The position numbers were made by a program, and so were the translations under genes. From assembly GCA_947371865.1 (NCBI GenBank), contig CANBRH010000009.1:1-37925 (forward strand): a DNA stretch of 37,925 nucleotides, given 5' to 3'. This document shows, piece after piece, positions 1 through 7,743 of this stretch; the first letter of the stretch is position 1, and every line of letters starts with the position of its first letter. Under the pieces are notes generated by a model. That model saw only the letters and a program-made list of their open reading frames with translations, ran no database searches and was not told the DNA's origin. The DNA comes from Actinomycetota bacterium (GTDB taxonomy: Bacteria > Actinomycetota > Actinomycetes > Nanopelagicales > Nanopelagicaceae).

Positions 1-70
1 CGTTAGTGAGATCACCGACTATGCGATACCAGGTCTCGCCGTGCTGCCATTTCATGGTTGCTGTCGTCAT
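1..70 (-). CDS. Alpha/beta hydrolase, N-terminal fragment (partial)
   Basis: The minus strand opens with an ATG at 70 followed by an uninterrupted frame to the window edge (MTTATMKWQHGETWYRIVGD...). A purine-rich GAAAGG sits about 8 bases upstream of this ATG; a second in-frame ATG is at 55. The motif GETWYRxxGDL resembles the N-terminus of proline iminopeptidase / L-amino-acid amidase type hydrolases, where it directly precedes the HGGPG oxyanion motif. That motif would lie outside the window. The gene starts 28 bases after the stop of the acetamidase-family gene on the same strand, so the two are probably one operon. Only about 23 codons are visible, so the family call is tentative. Confidence 0.5.
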   Translation of the reverse strand, partial: MTTATMKWQHGETWYRIVGDLTN

Positions 71-98
71 TACTGAACCTTTCGCCGGAGAGGTGAAA

Positions 99-1049
99 CT
101 ATCTGATATTAAATGGAGTGGGGCAAGCTGAAATCTTGGGAACGCGCATCTTTGCAATTACTGTTCCAGAGCTGGGATGTACTGCCTGGGCAATTCCCAG
201 ATCCCCACGAACGGAGAGGAAGATGAAGGCATCTTCAATAGTGAACCCCCATTGGGAGACCAATAGTCCAGCCGCTTCTTCGCAGGCTAACTTCATCGCT
301 AGCGTGAGATCTTCGACTGCAACACCGTGCGTGATCCAAGAGTCGTCAGTTTCGGTTACCGGAAAATCAGTAGTCAATCCCTTTATGAGTTGAGTGCTGA
401 TTAAAACGTCACCGGCAATTTCAATTCCAGTTCCGCAAATCTCGCCATCGCCCATGCTGGCGTGCATATCGCCCATGGAAAGTAGACCGCCTGTATGTTT
501 AACGGGCAAATGAATGGTCGAACCAATTTTGTTCATGTTGTTATCCAGATTGCCACCATGTTTTCCCGCGGGCATCGTGGGAATGGTCCCTGATTCTGGA
601 GCTAGGCCAATAACTCCCAACATGGGGCTCGCAGGAAAAGAGACGGTCTCATTCATCGTTACCAGGCCATCAACGACGTCAAAGAAGTGTGCGTAAGGCT
701 TTTCGATGAGGTGGGAGAGTTGGCCGTTTCCTGGATAAGTGCGCGCAACCCCTTGTAAACCGGGCTTTATATCGTGCAAGGTGACCGACAAAGTGTCCCC
801 AGGTTCGGCACCCGTTATAAAGATAGGTCCAGTGGCTGGATTGATTTCAGAGTCTTCTAAATGATTGAGCGCATTTGAATGGTCGGTTATCGCACCTTTG
901 TAACAATCCCAAGTTTGGACGTGTATGAGTTGGCCGGGGTTGGCTGTGAGAGCGGGTGCATGATCGGCTGAGAAAGAAAAGTAGTGATGCTCGCGTGAGA
1001 GGTAGTGATCTGCCGAATCAAAATTTGGAATGTTAAGTTTATATTTCAC
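99..1049 (-). CDS. Acetamidase/formamidase family protein (paralogue 1)
   Basis: This 316-residue protein matches the FmdA/AmdA family over its whole length. These cytoplasmic enzymes hydrolyse short amides such as formamide or acetamide to the acid and ammonia. Recognisable segments are the TWDCYKG stretch near residue 47, TGPIFITGAEPGD near 73, the GDMHASMGDGE motif near 192, and the C-terminal WGFTIEDAFIFLSV and GDLGIAQ segments. The start is GTG at 1049, with a GGGGG-type Shine-Dalgarno 9 bases upstream. It is transcribed divergently from the ABC transporter operon, and its paralogue (6810-7724) closes that operon. The true substrate is unknown; the transporter context suggests an amide-containing or peptide-like compound. 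Confidence 0.88.
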   Translation of the reverse strand: MKYKLNIPNFDSADHYLSREHHYFSFSADHAPALTANPGQLIHVQTWDCYKGAITDHSNALNHLEDSEINPATGPIFITGAEPGDTLSVTLHDIKPGLQGVARTYPGNGQLSHLIEKPYAHFFDVVDGLVTMNETVSFPASPMLGVIGLAPESGTIPTMPAGKHGGNLDNNMNKIGSTIHLPVKHTGGLLSMGDMHASMGDGEICGTGIEIAGDVLISTQLIKGLTTDFPVTETDDSWITHGVAVEDLTLAMKLACEEAAGLLVSQWGFTIEDAFIFLSVRGDLGIAQAVHPSSGTVIAKMRVPKISACPTPFNIR

Positions 1050-1137
1050 GCCTACAATCCCCCTGTTCAGTTGTGCATAACATACTGCTTCGTGGCACCA
1101 TAACCACCCTCATCAATTCCTTAACAGGAGGTTATCA
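1050..1137. promoter_or_regulatory. Divergent promoter region, amidase / ABC transporter
   Basis: This 88-base gap separates two divergently transcribed genes, so it must carry promoters for both. The rightward gene has an excellent Shine-Dalgarno, AGGAGGT at 1126-1132, five bases before its GTG. The leftward gene has a G-rich site at 1059-1064. A TATGTT element read leftward near 1080 could be a -10 box. No convincing -35 boxes or operator palindrome were identified. Confidence 0.4.
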
Positions 1138-2844
1138 GTGCGTCGTTCTTTGATCATTAAATCATTGCTCACAGCTGGTGCGCTCGCCCTTTCAGTGGTG
1201 GCAAGTTCAACCAGTAGTGCAGCCGGAACCGGAATGGTTCCTTTCGATTCGGCAAAAGCTGGCGGAACTTTAAAGCTGGTTGCCCAAGCTGCTGCAGGAA
1301 CTCTCGATCCAAAGGTTAACTACACCGGACAGTTCTGGCAGTTGTATCAAGCGACATACGACGGACTTCTTGGATTTAAATATGCAGATGGCGCCGGTTC
1401 ATTTGAAATCGTCCCCGACCTTGCTACAGCGCTTCCTGTTCAGAGCAATGGTGGAAAAACTCTCACCTTTACATTGCGCAGTGGAATTAAATTCTCTAAC
1501 GGCGCTCCTGTAACCGTCGCAGATGTAAAAGCGTCGTTCGAACGAATTTTCAAAGTTTCCTCTCCAACCGCCGGTTCCTTCTATAACGGAATCGTTGGCG
1601 CACCAGCATGCTTAACCAAACCAGCTACATGTAAGTTGGATAAAGGTGTTGTCGTGAACGCTGCAAAGAATTCGGTTGTCATTAATTTGGTAGCACCAGA
1701 TGAAGCGATTCTTTCGAAGTTAGCTGTACCTCACGCAGCGATTAACCCTGCTAGCTCTCCTGCTAAAGATGCTGGAACAGCTCCAATCCCAACAACCGGT
1801 CCATACATGTTCAAGTCATACGATCCAAACAAGTTGCTTGTTATGGTTCGCAACCCATTCTTCAAGGAATGGTCACATGACGCCCAACCTGCTGCTTACT
1901 CAGATGAGATTGATTATCAATTTGGATTGACCCCAACTGCTCAAGTAACTGCTGTTGAGAACAACCAAGCGAACTGGGTCTATGACCCAATTCCCGCAGA
2001 CCGCCTCAATGAAATCGGCACAAAGTACGCAACTCAGGCGCATGTGAACCCACTTACCGCAATGTGGTACTTACCGATGAACGTCAACATTGCACCTTTC
2101 AATAATGTGAAGGCTCGTCAAGCCGTTAACTACGCGCTCGATCGTGCTGCAATGGTCAAGATTTTTGGTGGTTCGCAATTGGCAGCGCCAGTGTGCTCTT
2201 TCTTGCCTCCTAACTTCCCTGGCCATGTCGATTACTGCGGATATACCAAGGGTGCAACCCCTACAAAGCCTGCAAAGGCATGGGCCGCTCCTGATTTAGC
2301 GCTCGCAAAGAAGCTAGTGAAGGATTCCGGTACGGCCGGTCAAGCGGTTGCCGTTGTTGTCTCTGACGACGACGTTAACAAGCAAATGGGTGTTTATGTT
2401 CAATCAGTATTGAACTCCATTGGCTATAAGGCAACAGTGAAGCCGATCTCGGCCAATATCCAATTCACCTACATTCAAAATACAAAGAACAAGGTTCAGA
2501 TCTCGGTTAGCCAGTGGTATCAGGATTACCCAGCCGCATCTGACTTCTTGAATGTTCTTCTAGGTTGCGCATCCTTTACTCCAAACTCCGATGCATCCAT
2601 CAATATGTCGGGGTACTGCAACAAGGCGTTTGATGCCAAAATGCAAAAAACTTTGGCACTTGCCGTGACCGACAAAACCGCAGCGGACAAGTCCTGGGGT
2701 CAATTGGATCAAGAAGTAATGGCAGATGCTCCAGTAGCAGTTGCCTTTACTCCAAAGCAGCTCGACTTCATCTCAACTGGCACGAAGAACTATCACTTCT
2801 CGCTTCAGTTCAAGATGTTCGTCAGTCAATTGCAGACAAAGTAG
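1138..2844 (+). CDS. ABC transporter substrate-binding protein, family 5 (peptide/nickel type)
   Basis: This 568-residue extracytoplasmic solute-binding protein has the SBP_bac_5 architecture: GGTLKL at the mature N-terminus, TYDGLLGF, LRSGIKFSNGAPVTVADV, and a VNYALDRAAM helix near residue 330. It delivers peptides or other amine/amide substrates to the permeases encoded just downstream. The signal peptide (about residues 1-28, ending SSAA) has no lipobox cysteine, so the protein appears to be released or held non-covalently rather than lipid-anchored, which is uncommon for a monoderm. The GTG start is fixed by a near-perfect AGGAGGT five bases upstream. It is the first gene of a five-gene transporter operon that ends in an amidase. 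Confidence 0.92.
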   Translation: MRRSLIIKSLLTAGALALSVVASSTSSAAGTGMVPFDSAKAGGTLKLVAQAAAGTLDPKVNYTGQFWQLYQATYDGLLGFKYADGAGSFEIVPDLATALPVQSNGGKTLTFTLRSGIKFSNGAPVTVADVKASFERIFKVSSPTAGSFYNGIVGAPACLTKPATCKLDKGVVVNAAKNSVVINLVAPDEAILSKLAVPHAAINPASSPAKDAGTAPIPTTGPYMFKSYDPNKLLVMVRNPFFKEWSHDAQPAAYSDEIDYQFGLTPTAQVTAVENNQANWVYDPIPADRLNEIGTKYATQAHVNPLTAMWYLPMNVNIAPFNNVKARQAVNYALDRAAMVKIFGGSQLAAPVCSFLPPNFPGHVDYCGYTKGATPTKPAKAWAAPDLALAKKLVKDSGTAGQAVAVVVSDDDVNKQMGVYVQSVLNSIGYKATVKPISANIQFTYIQNTKNKVQISVSQWYQDYPAASDFLNVLLGCASFTPNSDASINMSGYCNKAFDAKMQKTLALAVTDKTAADKSWGQLDQEVMADAPVAVAFTPKQLDFISTGTKNYHFSLQFKMFVSQLQTK

Positions 2845-2884
2845 TTCTTGTAACTTCTACGTCTCTCTCTAACAGAAAGTAAAA

Positions 2885-3898
2885 GTGTCACTTAACGAGT
2901 CAGCGTCAGCAATCTTCTCCGAATCTCCGGGGAAGATTGCTTTGCGCACGCTGGCTCGTGACAAGCGATCTTGGATCTCTCTTTCAATATTAGGCACCAT
3001 CATTTTGCTGGCACTCTTTGCCCCGCTCTACGCACACATAATCGCCAAAACCGATCCCTTTGCTTCCACACTTAATGCCACCATAACTCTTCATGGGAAA
3101 ACGATTTCCGTTCTAGAGCCGTCGACAACTGGCTTAGGTTTAGGCGTTACCCCAATCGGGCCTACGTGGAACATTCATAAATATTTTCTCGGGGCAGATG
3201 GGCAGGGCCGAGATGTCATGGCTCGCCTCTTGTATGGCAGCCGAAATACCTTATTTATAGGTACTTCAGCCGGACTGATCACGATCATCCTTTCCTTACT
3301 TATTGGCCTCATTGCTGGGTATCGACGAGGTTGGGTTGATGCCGTCCTAAGTCGAATCCTCGATGTGATCTGGGCCTTCCCGGTTTATCTCTTGGCCATC
3401 AGTCTTTCGGTCGTACTTCTTACCTCTGGTTTAAAGATCGGTTTCCTCCACTTTGGGCCCGGGTCCATGGCCCTACCCATCACCATTATCGGAGTGGTCT
3501 ACATTCCTTATGTTGCTCGTCCGATACGTGGTCAAGTTCTGGCAATGCGGGAGCGTGAGTTTGTGCGGGCCGCAGTCGGAACTGGCGCTAAGCACTCCAC
3601 GATTGTCTTCCGCGAAATTCTTCCCAATGTAATGCCGGCAGTTTTGGTCTTTATTCCCATCATGATTGCGCTCTCCATGTTGACTGAATCAGCCCTCTCC
3701 TTTCTTTCTATCGGCGTCCAACCGCCATCAGCGTCGTGGGGCACCATCATTAATGATGGGCTAGCACTGCTTTACACCAGACCTATTGTGGCTCTTGCGC
3801 CTGGATTAATGATCGTGCTTACAGCCGCAGCCTTGAACCTGTATGGCGATGCGGTGCGCGATGCGCTCGATCCTAAAACGAGAGCACGAGGCGACTAA
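2885..3898 (+). CDS. ABC transporter permease, DppC/OppC type
   Basis: This 337-residue inner-membrane permease carries an OppC-type N-terminal region followed by the BPD_transp_1 domain. The first membrane helix is near residues 34-52 and the family motif LGADGQGRDVMARLLYG near 104-120. The cytoplasmic EAA loop (EFVRAAVGTGAKHSTIVFRE), which docks on the ATPases, lies near 221-240. It follows the binding protein by 40 bases and starts at GTG with a weak AGAAAG site. Its TAA stop shares one base with the next ATG (TAATG), implying translational coupling. The C-type permease precedes the B-type here, the reverse of the classical dppABCDF order. Confidence 0.92.
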   Translation: MSLNESASAIFSESPGKIALRTLARDKRSWISLSILGTIILLALFAPLYAHIIAKTDPFASTLNATITLHGKTISVLEPSTTGLGLGVTPIGPTWNIHKYFLGADGQGRDVMARLLYGSRNTLFIGTSAGLITIILSLLIGLIAGYRRGWVDAVLSRILDVIWAFPVYLLAISLSVVLLTSGLKIGFLHFGPGSMALPITIIGVVYIPYVARPIRGQVLAMREREFVRAAVGTGAKHSTIVFREILPNVMPAVLVFIPIMIALSMLTESALSFLSIGVQPPSASWGTIINDGLALLYTRPIVALAPGLMIVLTAAALNLYGDAVRDALDPKTRARGD

Positions 3899-4866
3899 TG
3901 CTTTCCTTTGTTGCCAAACGCTTTAGCGCGATGATTTTTGTGCTGGTATCTATTTCGATATTGGTTTTTCTCATCTTCTTTGCAACGCCGGGGGTTGATC
4001 CAGCCGCCCGCATCGCCGGTCGAAATGCCGATCAACAGACGCTTATGCAGGTTCGTGCCTCCTTTGAACTCGACAAACCACTGCCAGCTCGTTATCTCTC
4101 GATGATGAAGCACCTCTTTGTAACCCAGGATCTCACCTCCTACGTCAACCGCGGTGCAAAAGTATTACCTCAGCTCTTTCAAGCGATTCCAGCGACGCTC
4201 TCCCTTGTCGTAGGTGCGGCTTTAATTTGGCTCTTTGTAGGAATTTTCCTCGGCGTCTTTGCTGCCAGTTCAAAAAGAAAATGGATTGACCCGACAATTT
4301 CAGTTCTCGGGATTATTGGCATATCTCTGCCCGTTTACTGGTTAGGCGAGGTTGTCAATCTCATCACTCAATCCAAGCTCCATAACAGCGTCTTTAAATG
4401 GGTTCCAGCGCTTGGCTATGTCAGCCTCACGGCAAATCCATGGCAGTGGTTCCTGCACCTGCTCTTCCCGTGGCTGACTCTGGCGTTGCTTTATGCCGGT
4501 ATTTACATACGAGTGCTGAGGTCAGAGATCCTCGGTGTGATGAAAGAGGATTACATTAAAACCGAACGCGCAAAAGGCGCTTCGGAAAAACGGATTCTGT
4601 ACAAGCATGCTACTCGCATGAGTTTGATTACGATCGTCTCGCTTTTCGGTTTGGACTTCGGCGCTCTTGTTGGCGGTTCGGCGCTTTTGACTGAAGTCGT
4701 CTTTGGAATTCAAGGAGTCGGAAAATTGACCTTTGATTCATTACAAAACTTTGACCTGCCCGTCATTATGGCTACGGTTATGTACGCATCGTTCTTTGTC
4801 GTCTTTATGAACGCGCTGGTTGACATCGTCTACGCAGTGCTAGATCCGCGGGTGCGTCGTGTCTGA
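3898..4866 (+). CDS. ABC transporter permease, DppB/OppB type
   Basis: This 322-residue integral membrane protein pairs with the preceding permease to form the translocation pore. It begins with a membrane helix (about residues 10-30, VLVSISILVFLIFFATPG), typical of DppB/OppB. It carries the EAA docking loop (DYIKTERAKGASEKRIL...) near residues 217-235 and ends in VYAVLDPRVRR, the usual DppB tail. It overlaps the upstream stop by one base and the downstream ATPase gene by eight, consistent with one polycistronic message. Confidence 0.92.
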   Translation: MLSFVAKRFSAMIFVLVSISILVFLIFFATPGVDPAARIAGRNADQQTLMQVRASFELDKPLPARYLSMMKHLFVTQDLTSYVNRGAKVLPQLFQAIPATLSLVVGAALIWLFVGIFLGVFAASSKRKWIDPTISVLGIIGISLPVYWLGEVVNLITQSKLHNSVFKWVPALGYVSLTANPWQWFLHLLFPWLTLALLYAGIYIRVLRSEILGVMKEDYIKTERAKGASEKRILYKHATRMSLITIVSLFGLDFGALVGGSALLTEVVFGIQGVGKLTFDSLQNFDLPVIMATVMYASFFVVFMNALVDIVYAVLDPRVRRV

Positions 4867-5830
4867 AAAATTACTTGAAGTCCAAGATCTTTCAGTTTCC
4901 TTCCAAACTCGTCGCGGCGAAGTCAAAGCCGTCAACCACCTCTCTTTCTCGCTCAATAAAGGTGAAACACTCGGGATCGTCGGCGAATCTGGCTCAGGCA
5001 AATCTGTATCTATGAATGCAGTAATGGGATTAGTGCGAGATTCAAATGTCACGATCTCAGGCAAAGTTCGCTTCAATGGTGATGATTTGTTGCAGAAGAG
5101 CGATGAAGAACTTCGCGCTATCCGCGGCAAAGAGATTGCCATGGTTTTCCAAGACCCGATGACCGCATTGACTCCGGTGTATACCGTCGGTTGGCATATC
5201 GTCGAGCAAATTCGCCTTCACACCAAGATGACCAAAGAGCAAGCCAAGAACCGCGCCATTGAAATTTTGGACGAAGTTGGCATACCCGACCCAAAGCGTC
5301 GAGTAGATCAATACCCCCATGAATTCTCTGGCGGAATGCGTCAGCGAGCGATCATCGCCATGGCCCTTGCTTTAAACCCTGCGCTATTGATCGCCGATGA
5401 ACCCACTACGGCGCTAGATGTCACGATTCAAGCTCAGATTTTGGATTTATTAAAGAAGCTTCAAAAGACCCATAACTCTTCGATCATTTTAATTACCCAT
5501 GACATGGGCGTTGTCTCTGAAATCGCCAACGAAGTATTGGTCATGTACGCCGGCCGCATGGTGGAAAGATCCTCTAAATCAGTGCTTTTTAAGCACCCCC
5601 AACATCCCTACACCCAAGGCTTGATGAACTCGGTTCCTCGCCTGGATCGTCCACGCAGCGATCGGCTGGAGGCTATTCCTGGTCAACCTGCCTCTCTCCT
5701 CAATCTTCCTTCTGGTTGTGCTTTCTCCAATCGTTGCGCTCAAGTACACGCAGCCTGTACGCAGACCCCAGTGTTTGTCGCCGATTCCAATGGATACGGC
5801 GCAGCCTGTTTCTTAGTAGGTGAAAAGTGA
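4859..5830 (+). CDS. ABC transporter ATP-binding protein, DppD/OppD type
   Basis: This 323-residue nucleotide-binding subunit has Walker A GESGSGKS near residue 42, signature SGGMRQR near 156, Walker B LLIADEPT near 176, and an H-loop in ILITHDMG near 210. The C-terminal oligopeptide-transporter extension (HPQHPYTQGLM, CAFSNRCAQVHAAC) contains the cysteine cluster that binds an Fe-S cluster in several DppD/DppF proteins. The GTG start lies inside the last codons of the permease gene (eight-base overlap), and the stop overlaps the next GTG. It should heterodimerise with the following ATPase to power import. Confidence 0.93.
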   Translation: MSEKLLEVQDLSVSFQTRRGEVKAVNHLSFSLNKGETLGIVGESGSGKSVSMNAVMGLVRDSNVTISGKVRFNGDDLLQKSDEELRAIRGKEIAMVFQDPMTALTPVYTVGWHIVEQIRLHTKMTKEQAKNRAIEILDEVGIPDPKRRVDQYPHEFSGGMRQRAIIAMALALNPALLIADEPTTALDVTIQAQILDLLKKLQKTHNSSIILITHDMGVVSEIANEVLVMYAGRMVERSSKSVLFKHPQHPYTQGLMNSVPRLDRPRSDRLEAIPGQPASLLNLPSGCAFSNRCAQVHAACTQTPVFVADSNGYGAACFLVGEK

Positions 5831-6789
5831 GTAATCCAATCCTCTCTATTCGAAATCTTTCTAAGAATTACATATTGGGTGGCGCCTTCACCAAGAGCAG
5901 CAAAGATGTAGTGCACGCCGTCGAAAAAGTTAATCTAGAAATTATGGAGGGTGAAACCCTCGGGATTGTTGGCGAATCGGGTTGTGGCAAATCCACTCTG
6001 GGACGAATGATAGTTCGCCTGGAAGAGCCAACAGGTGGTGAAATTATTTTTGAAGATCTCGATCTGGCCAAGGAAAGCCATCGAGCATTGCGTACCCATC
6101 GCAAACGTTTCCAAATGATTTTTCAAGATCCGTATGCATCGCTAAATCCGCGCCGCCAGATCGGCAAGATTGTCGAAGAGCCCCTTCGTGTTCATGGTGT
6201 GGCAAAGCAAGAGCGCAAGCGAGTTGCTCAAGATTTGCTTCGCCGAGTTGGATTAGATGCCAACGCCTACGAAAAGTATCCACACGAGTTCTCTGGTGGC
6301 CAACGCCAACGTGTTGTTATAGCCCGGGCCCTTGCTCTCAATCCTCGATTGGTCGTTGCGGATGAGCCGGTTTCGGCATTGGATGTTTCTATTCAAGCCC
6401 AGGTTCTTAATCTTTTTAAAGACCTGCAAAAAGAATTCAACTTAACCTATGTCTTTATTGCGCATGATCTCGGAGTTGTTCGACACGTATCTGATCGCAT
6501 AGCGGTTATGTACTTGGGCAAGATTGTCGAACTTGCCGACGCCAATGATCTCTATGAACACCCGATGCATCCATATACAAAAGCACTTTTATCAGCCAAT
6601 CCTCGAATGGACGATTCAGATACTCGTGAACGCATTATTTTGAAGGGCGATATCCCCAACCCCATTAATCGCCCGTCAGGCTGTGTATTCAATCCACGTT
6701 GTCCTAAAGCTCAAGAAATTTGTAAAACCGAATCACCACAATTGATCAATATCGGAAAGCGGCAGGTTTCCTGCCACTTTCCAGAATAA
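5827..6789 (+). CDS. ABC transporter ATP-binding protein, DppF/OppF type
   Basis: This 320-residue ATPase is the partner of the preceding one. It has Walker A GESGCGKST near residue 49, signature SGGQRQR near 155, Walker B VVADEP near 176, and H-loop IAHDLGVV near 210. The C-terminal region has HPMHPYTKALL and CVFNPRCPKAQEIC, the Dpp/Opp-type cysteine motif. The start is GTG in a GTGA overlap with the previous stop. The next gene, an acetamidase/formamidase homologue, begins 20 bases downstream in the same direction and is almost certainly cotranscribed. Confidence 0.93.
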   Translation: MSNPILSIRNLSKNYILGGAFTKSSKDVVHAVEKVNLEIMEGETLGIVGESGCGKSTLGRMIVRLEEPTGGEIIFEDLDLAKESHRALRTHRKRFQMIFQDPYASLNPRRQIGKIVEEPLRVHGVAKQERKRVAQDLLRRVGLDANAYEKYPHEFSGGQRQRVVIARALALNPRLVVADEPVSALDVSIQAQVLNLFKDLQKEFNLTYVFIAHDLGVVRHVSDRIAVMYLGKIVELADANDLYEHPMHPYTKALLSANPRMDDSDTRERIILKGDIPNPINRPSGCVFNPRCPKAQEICKTESPQLINIGKRQVSCHFPE

Positions 6790-6809
6790 GAACCCAAGGA
6801 GCAGATGAC

Positions 6810-7724
6810 ATGACCACCCCAACGGTAAAGATCAGCAAAGACCAACACATCTGGGCCTATTCAGCCGATATGGAAGCCGTAGTGACGGTTGATCCAGGCA
6901 CGGTAATCGAGATTGAAACTTGGGATTGCTTCACGGGTCAGGTCCAAACCGAGGCCGACACCATTGCCAGCCTAGATATTGCTCGAGTCAACAGCGCTAC
7001 CGGACCGATTTTCGTGCGTGGCGCCGAGCCGGGCGACTCCCTTTCGGTGACTTTGATTGATATTAAGCCGGGTCCGCAAGGCGCTGGCATGGTTATCCCC
7101 GAATGGGGTCAACTGATCGATCAGGTCCAGTCCCCCGTTACCCGCATCTTTAAAGTCGAAGACGGCATCATTCATATGAATGAAAAAGTCTCCTGGCCAG
7201 TACGTCCCATGTTTGGAGTTATTGGAGTAGCTCCTGCCGAAGGCTCGATCGGAACTTTTGCGGCAGATCGTCACGGCGGAAATATGGATGATCGCTTTAA
7301 TGGAATTGGCGCCACCGTTCACCTGCCAGTCTTTCAACCCGGTGGAAAGCTAGCGATCGGTGACATGCACGCATCTATGGGTGACGGCGAAATTTCTGGC
7401 ACTGGCGTTGAAATCGGCGGAACCGGAATCATCAAAGTTGATCTGATTAAAGGCAAAGCCGCTGGTTGGCCAGTGACTGAAACCGCCGATTCATGGATCA
7501 CACACGGAACGGCTGCGACTATTGATGAGGCGCTCAAGAATGCGTGCGAAGAAGCCGCAAAGTTATTGGTCAACGAATGGGGCTTCACTATTGAAGACGC
7601 CTTCATCTTCCTATCTGTCGCCGGTGACCTAGGAATCGCTCAATATTGTCACCCATCTCCTGGCAGCATCATCGCCAAGATGCAAGTGCCAAAGACGTCG
7701 GCAACACCACGTCCCTTTAAGTAG
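6810..7724 (+). CDS. Acetamidase/formamidase family protein (paralogue 2)
   Basis: This 304-residue FmdA/AmdA-family amidase is preceded by an AAGGAG Shine-Dalgarno and ends the transporter operon, so import and amide hydrolysis are likely coupled. It shares the GDMHASMGDGE, WITHG, WGFTIEDAFIFLSV and GDLGIAQ segments with the divergent paralogue at 99-1049. The N-terminus is shorter and differs (KISKDQHIWAYSADMEAV), and surface positions diverge. The sequences are clearly homologous but not recent copies, so the two enzymes may have different amide specificities. The genes are in inverted orientation about 6 kb apart. The product is expected to be cytoplasmic; no signal peptide is visible. 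Confidence 0.9.
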   Translation: MTTPTVKISKDQHIWAYSADMEAVVTVDPGTVIEIETWDCFTGQVQTEADTIASLDIARVNSATGPIFVRGAEPGDSLSVTLIDIKPGPQGAGMVIPEWGQLIDQVQSPVTRIFKVEDGIIHMNEKVSWPVRPMFGVIGVAPAEGSIGTFAADRHGGNMDDRFNGIGATVHLPVFQPGGKLAIGDMHASMGDGEISGTGVEIGGTGIIKVDLIKGKAAGWPVTETADSWITHGTAATIDEALKNACEEAAKLLVNEWGFTIEDAFIFLSVAGDLGIAQYCHPSPGSIIAKMQVPKTSATPRPFK

Positions 7725-7743
7725 AGAGATCTAACTCTTTACT
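7720..7743. terminator. Possible bidirectional hairpin between convergent genes
   Basis: AGTAGAGAG (7720-7728) can pair with CTCTTTACT (7735-7743) with one mismatch around a six-base loop. The hairpin overlaps the stop codons of both convergent genes, which are only six bases apart. There is no long T-run on either side, so its termination strength is doubtful. Confidence 0.3.

Noticed and set aside
99..7724. Inverted repeat or composite element formed by the two amidase genes
   Set aside because: The genes are homologous at protein level but too diverged at DNA level to act as recombining repeats, and there are no transposase genes or terminal repeats.
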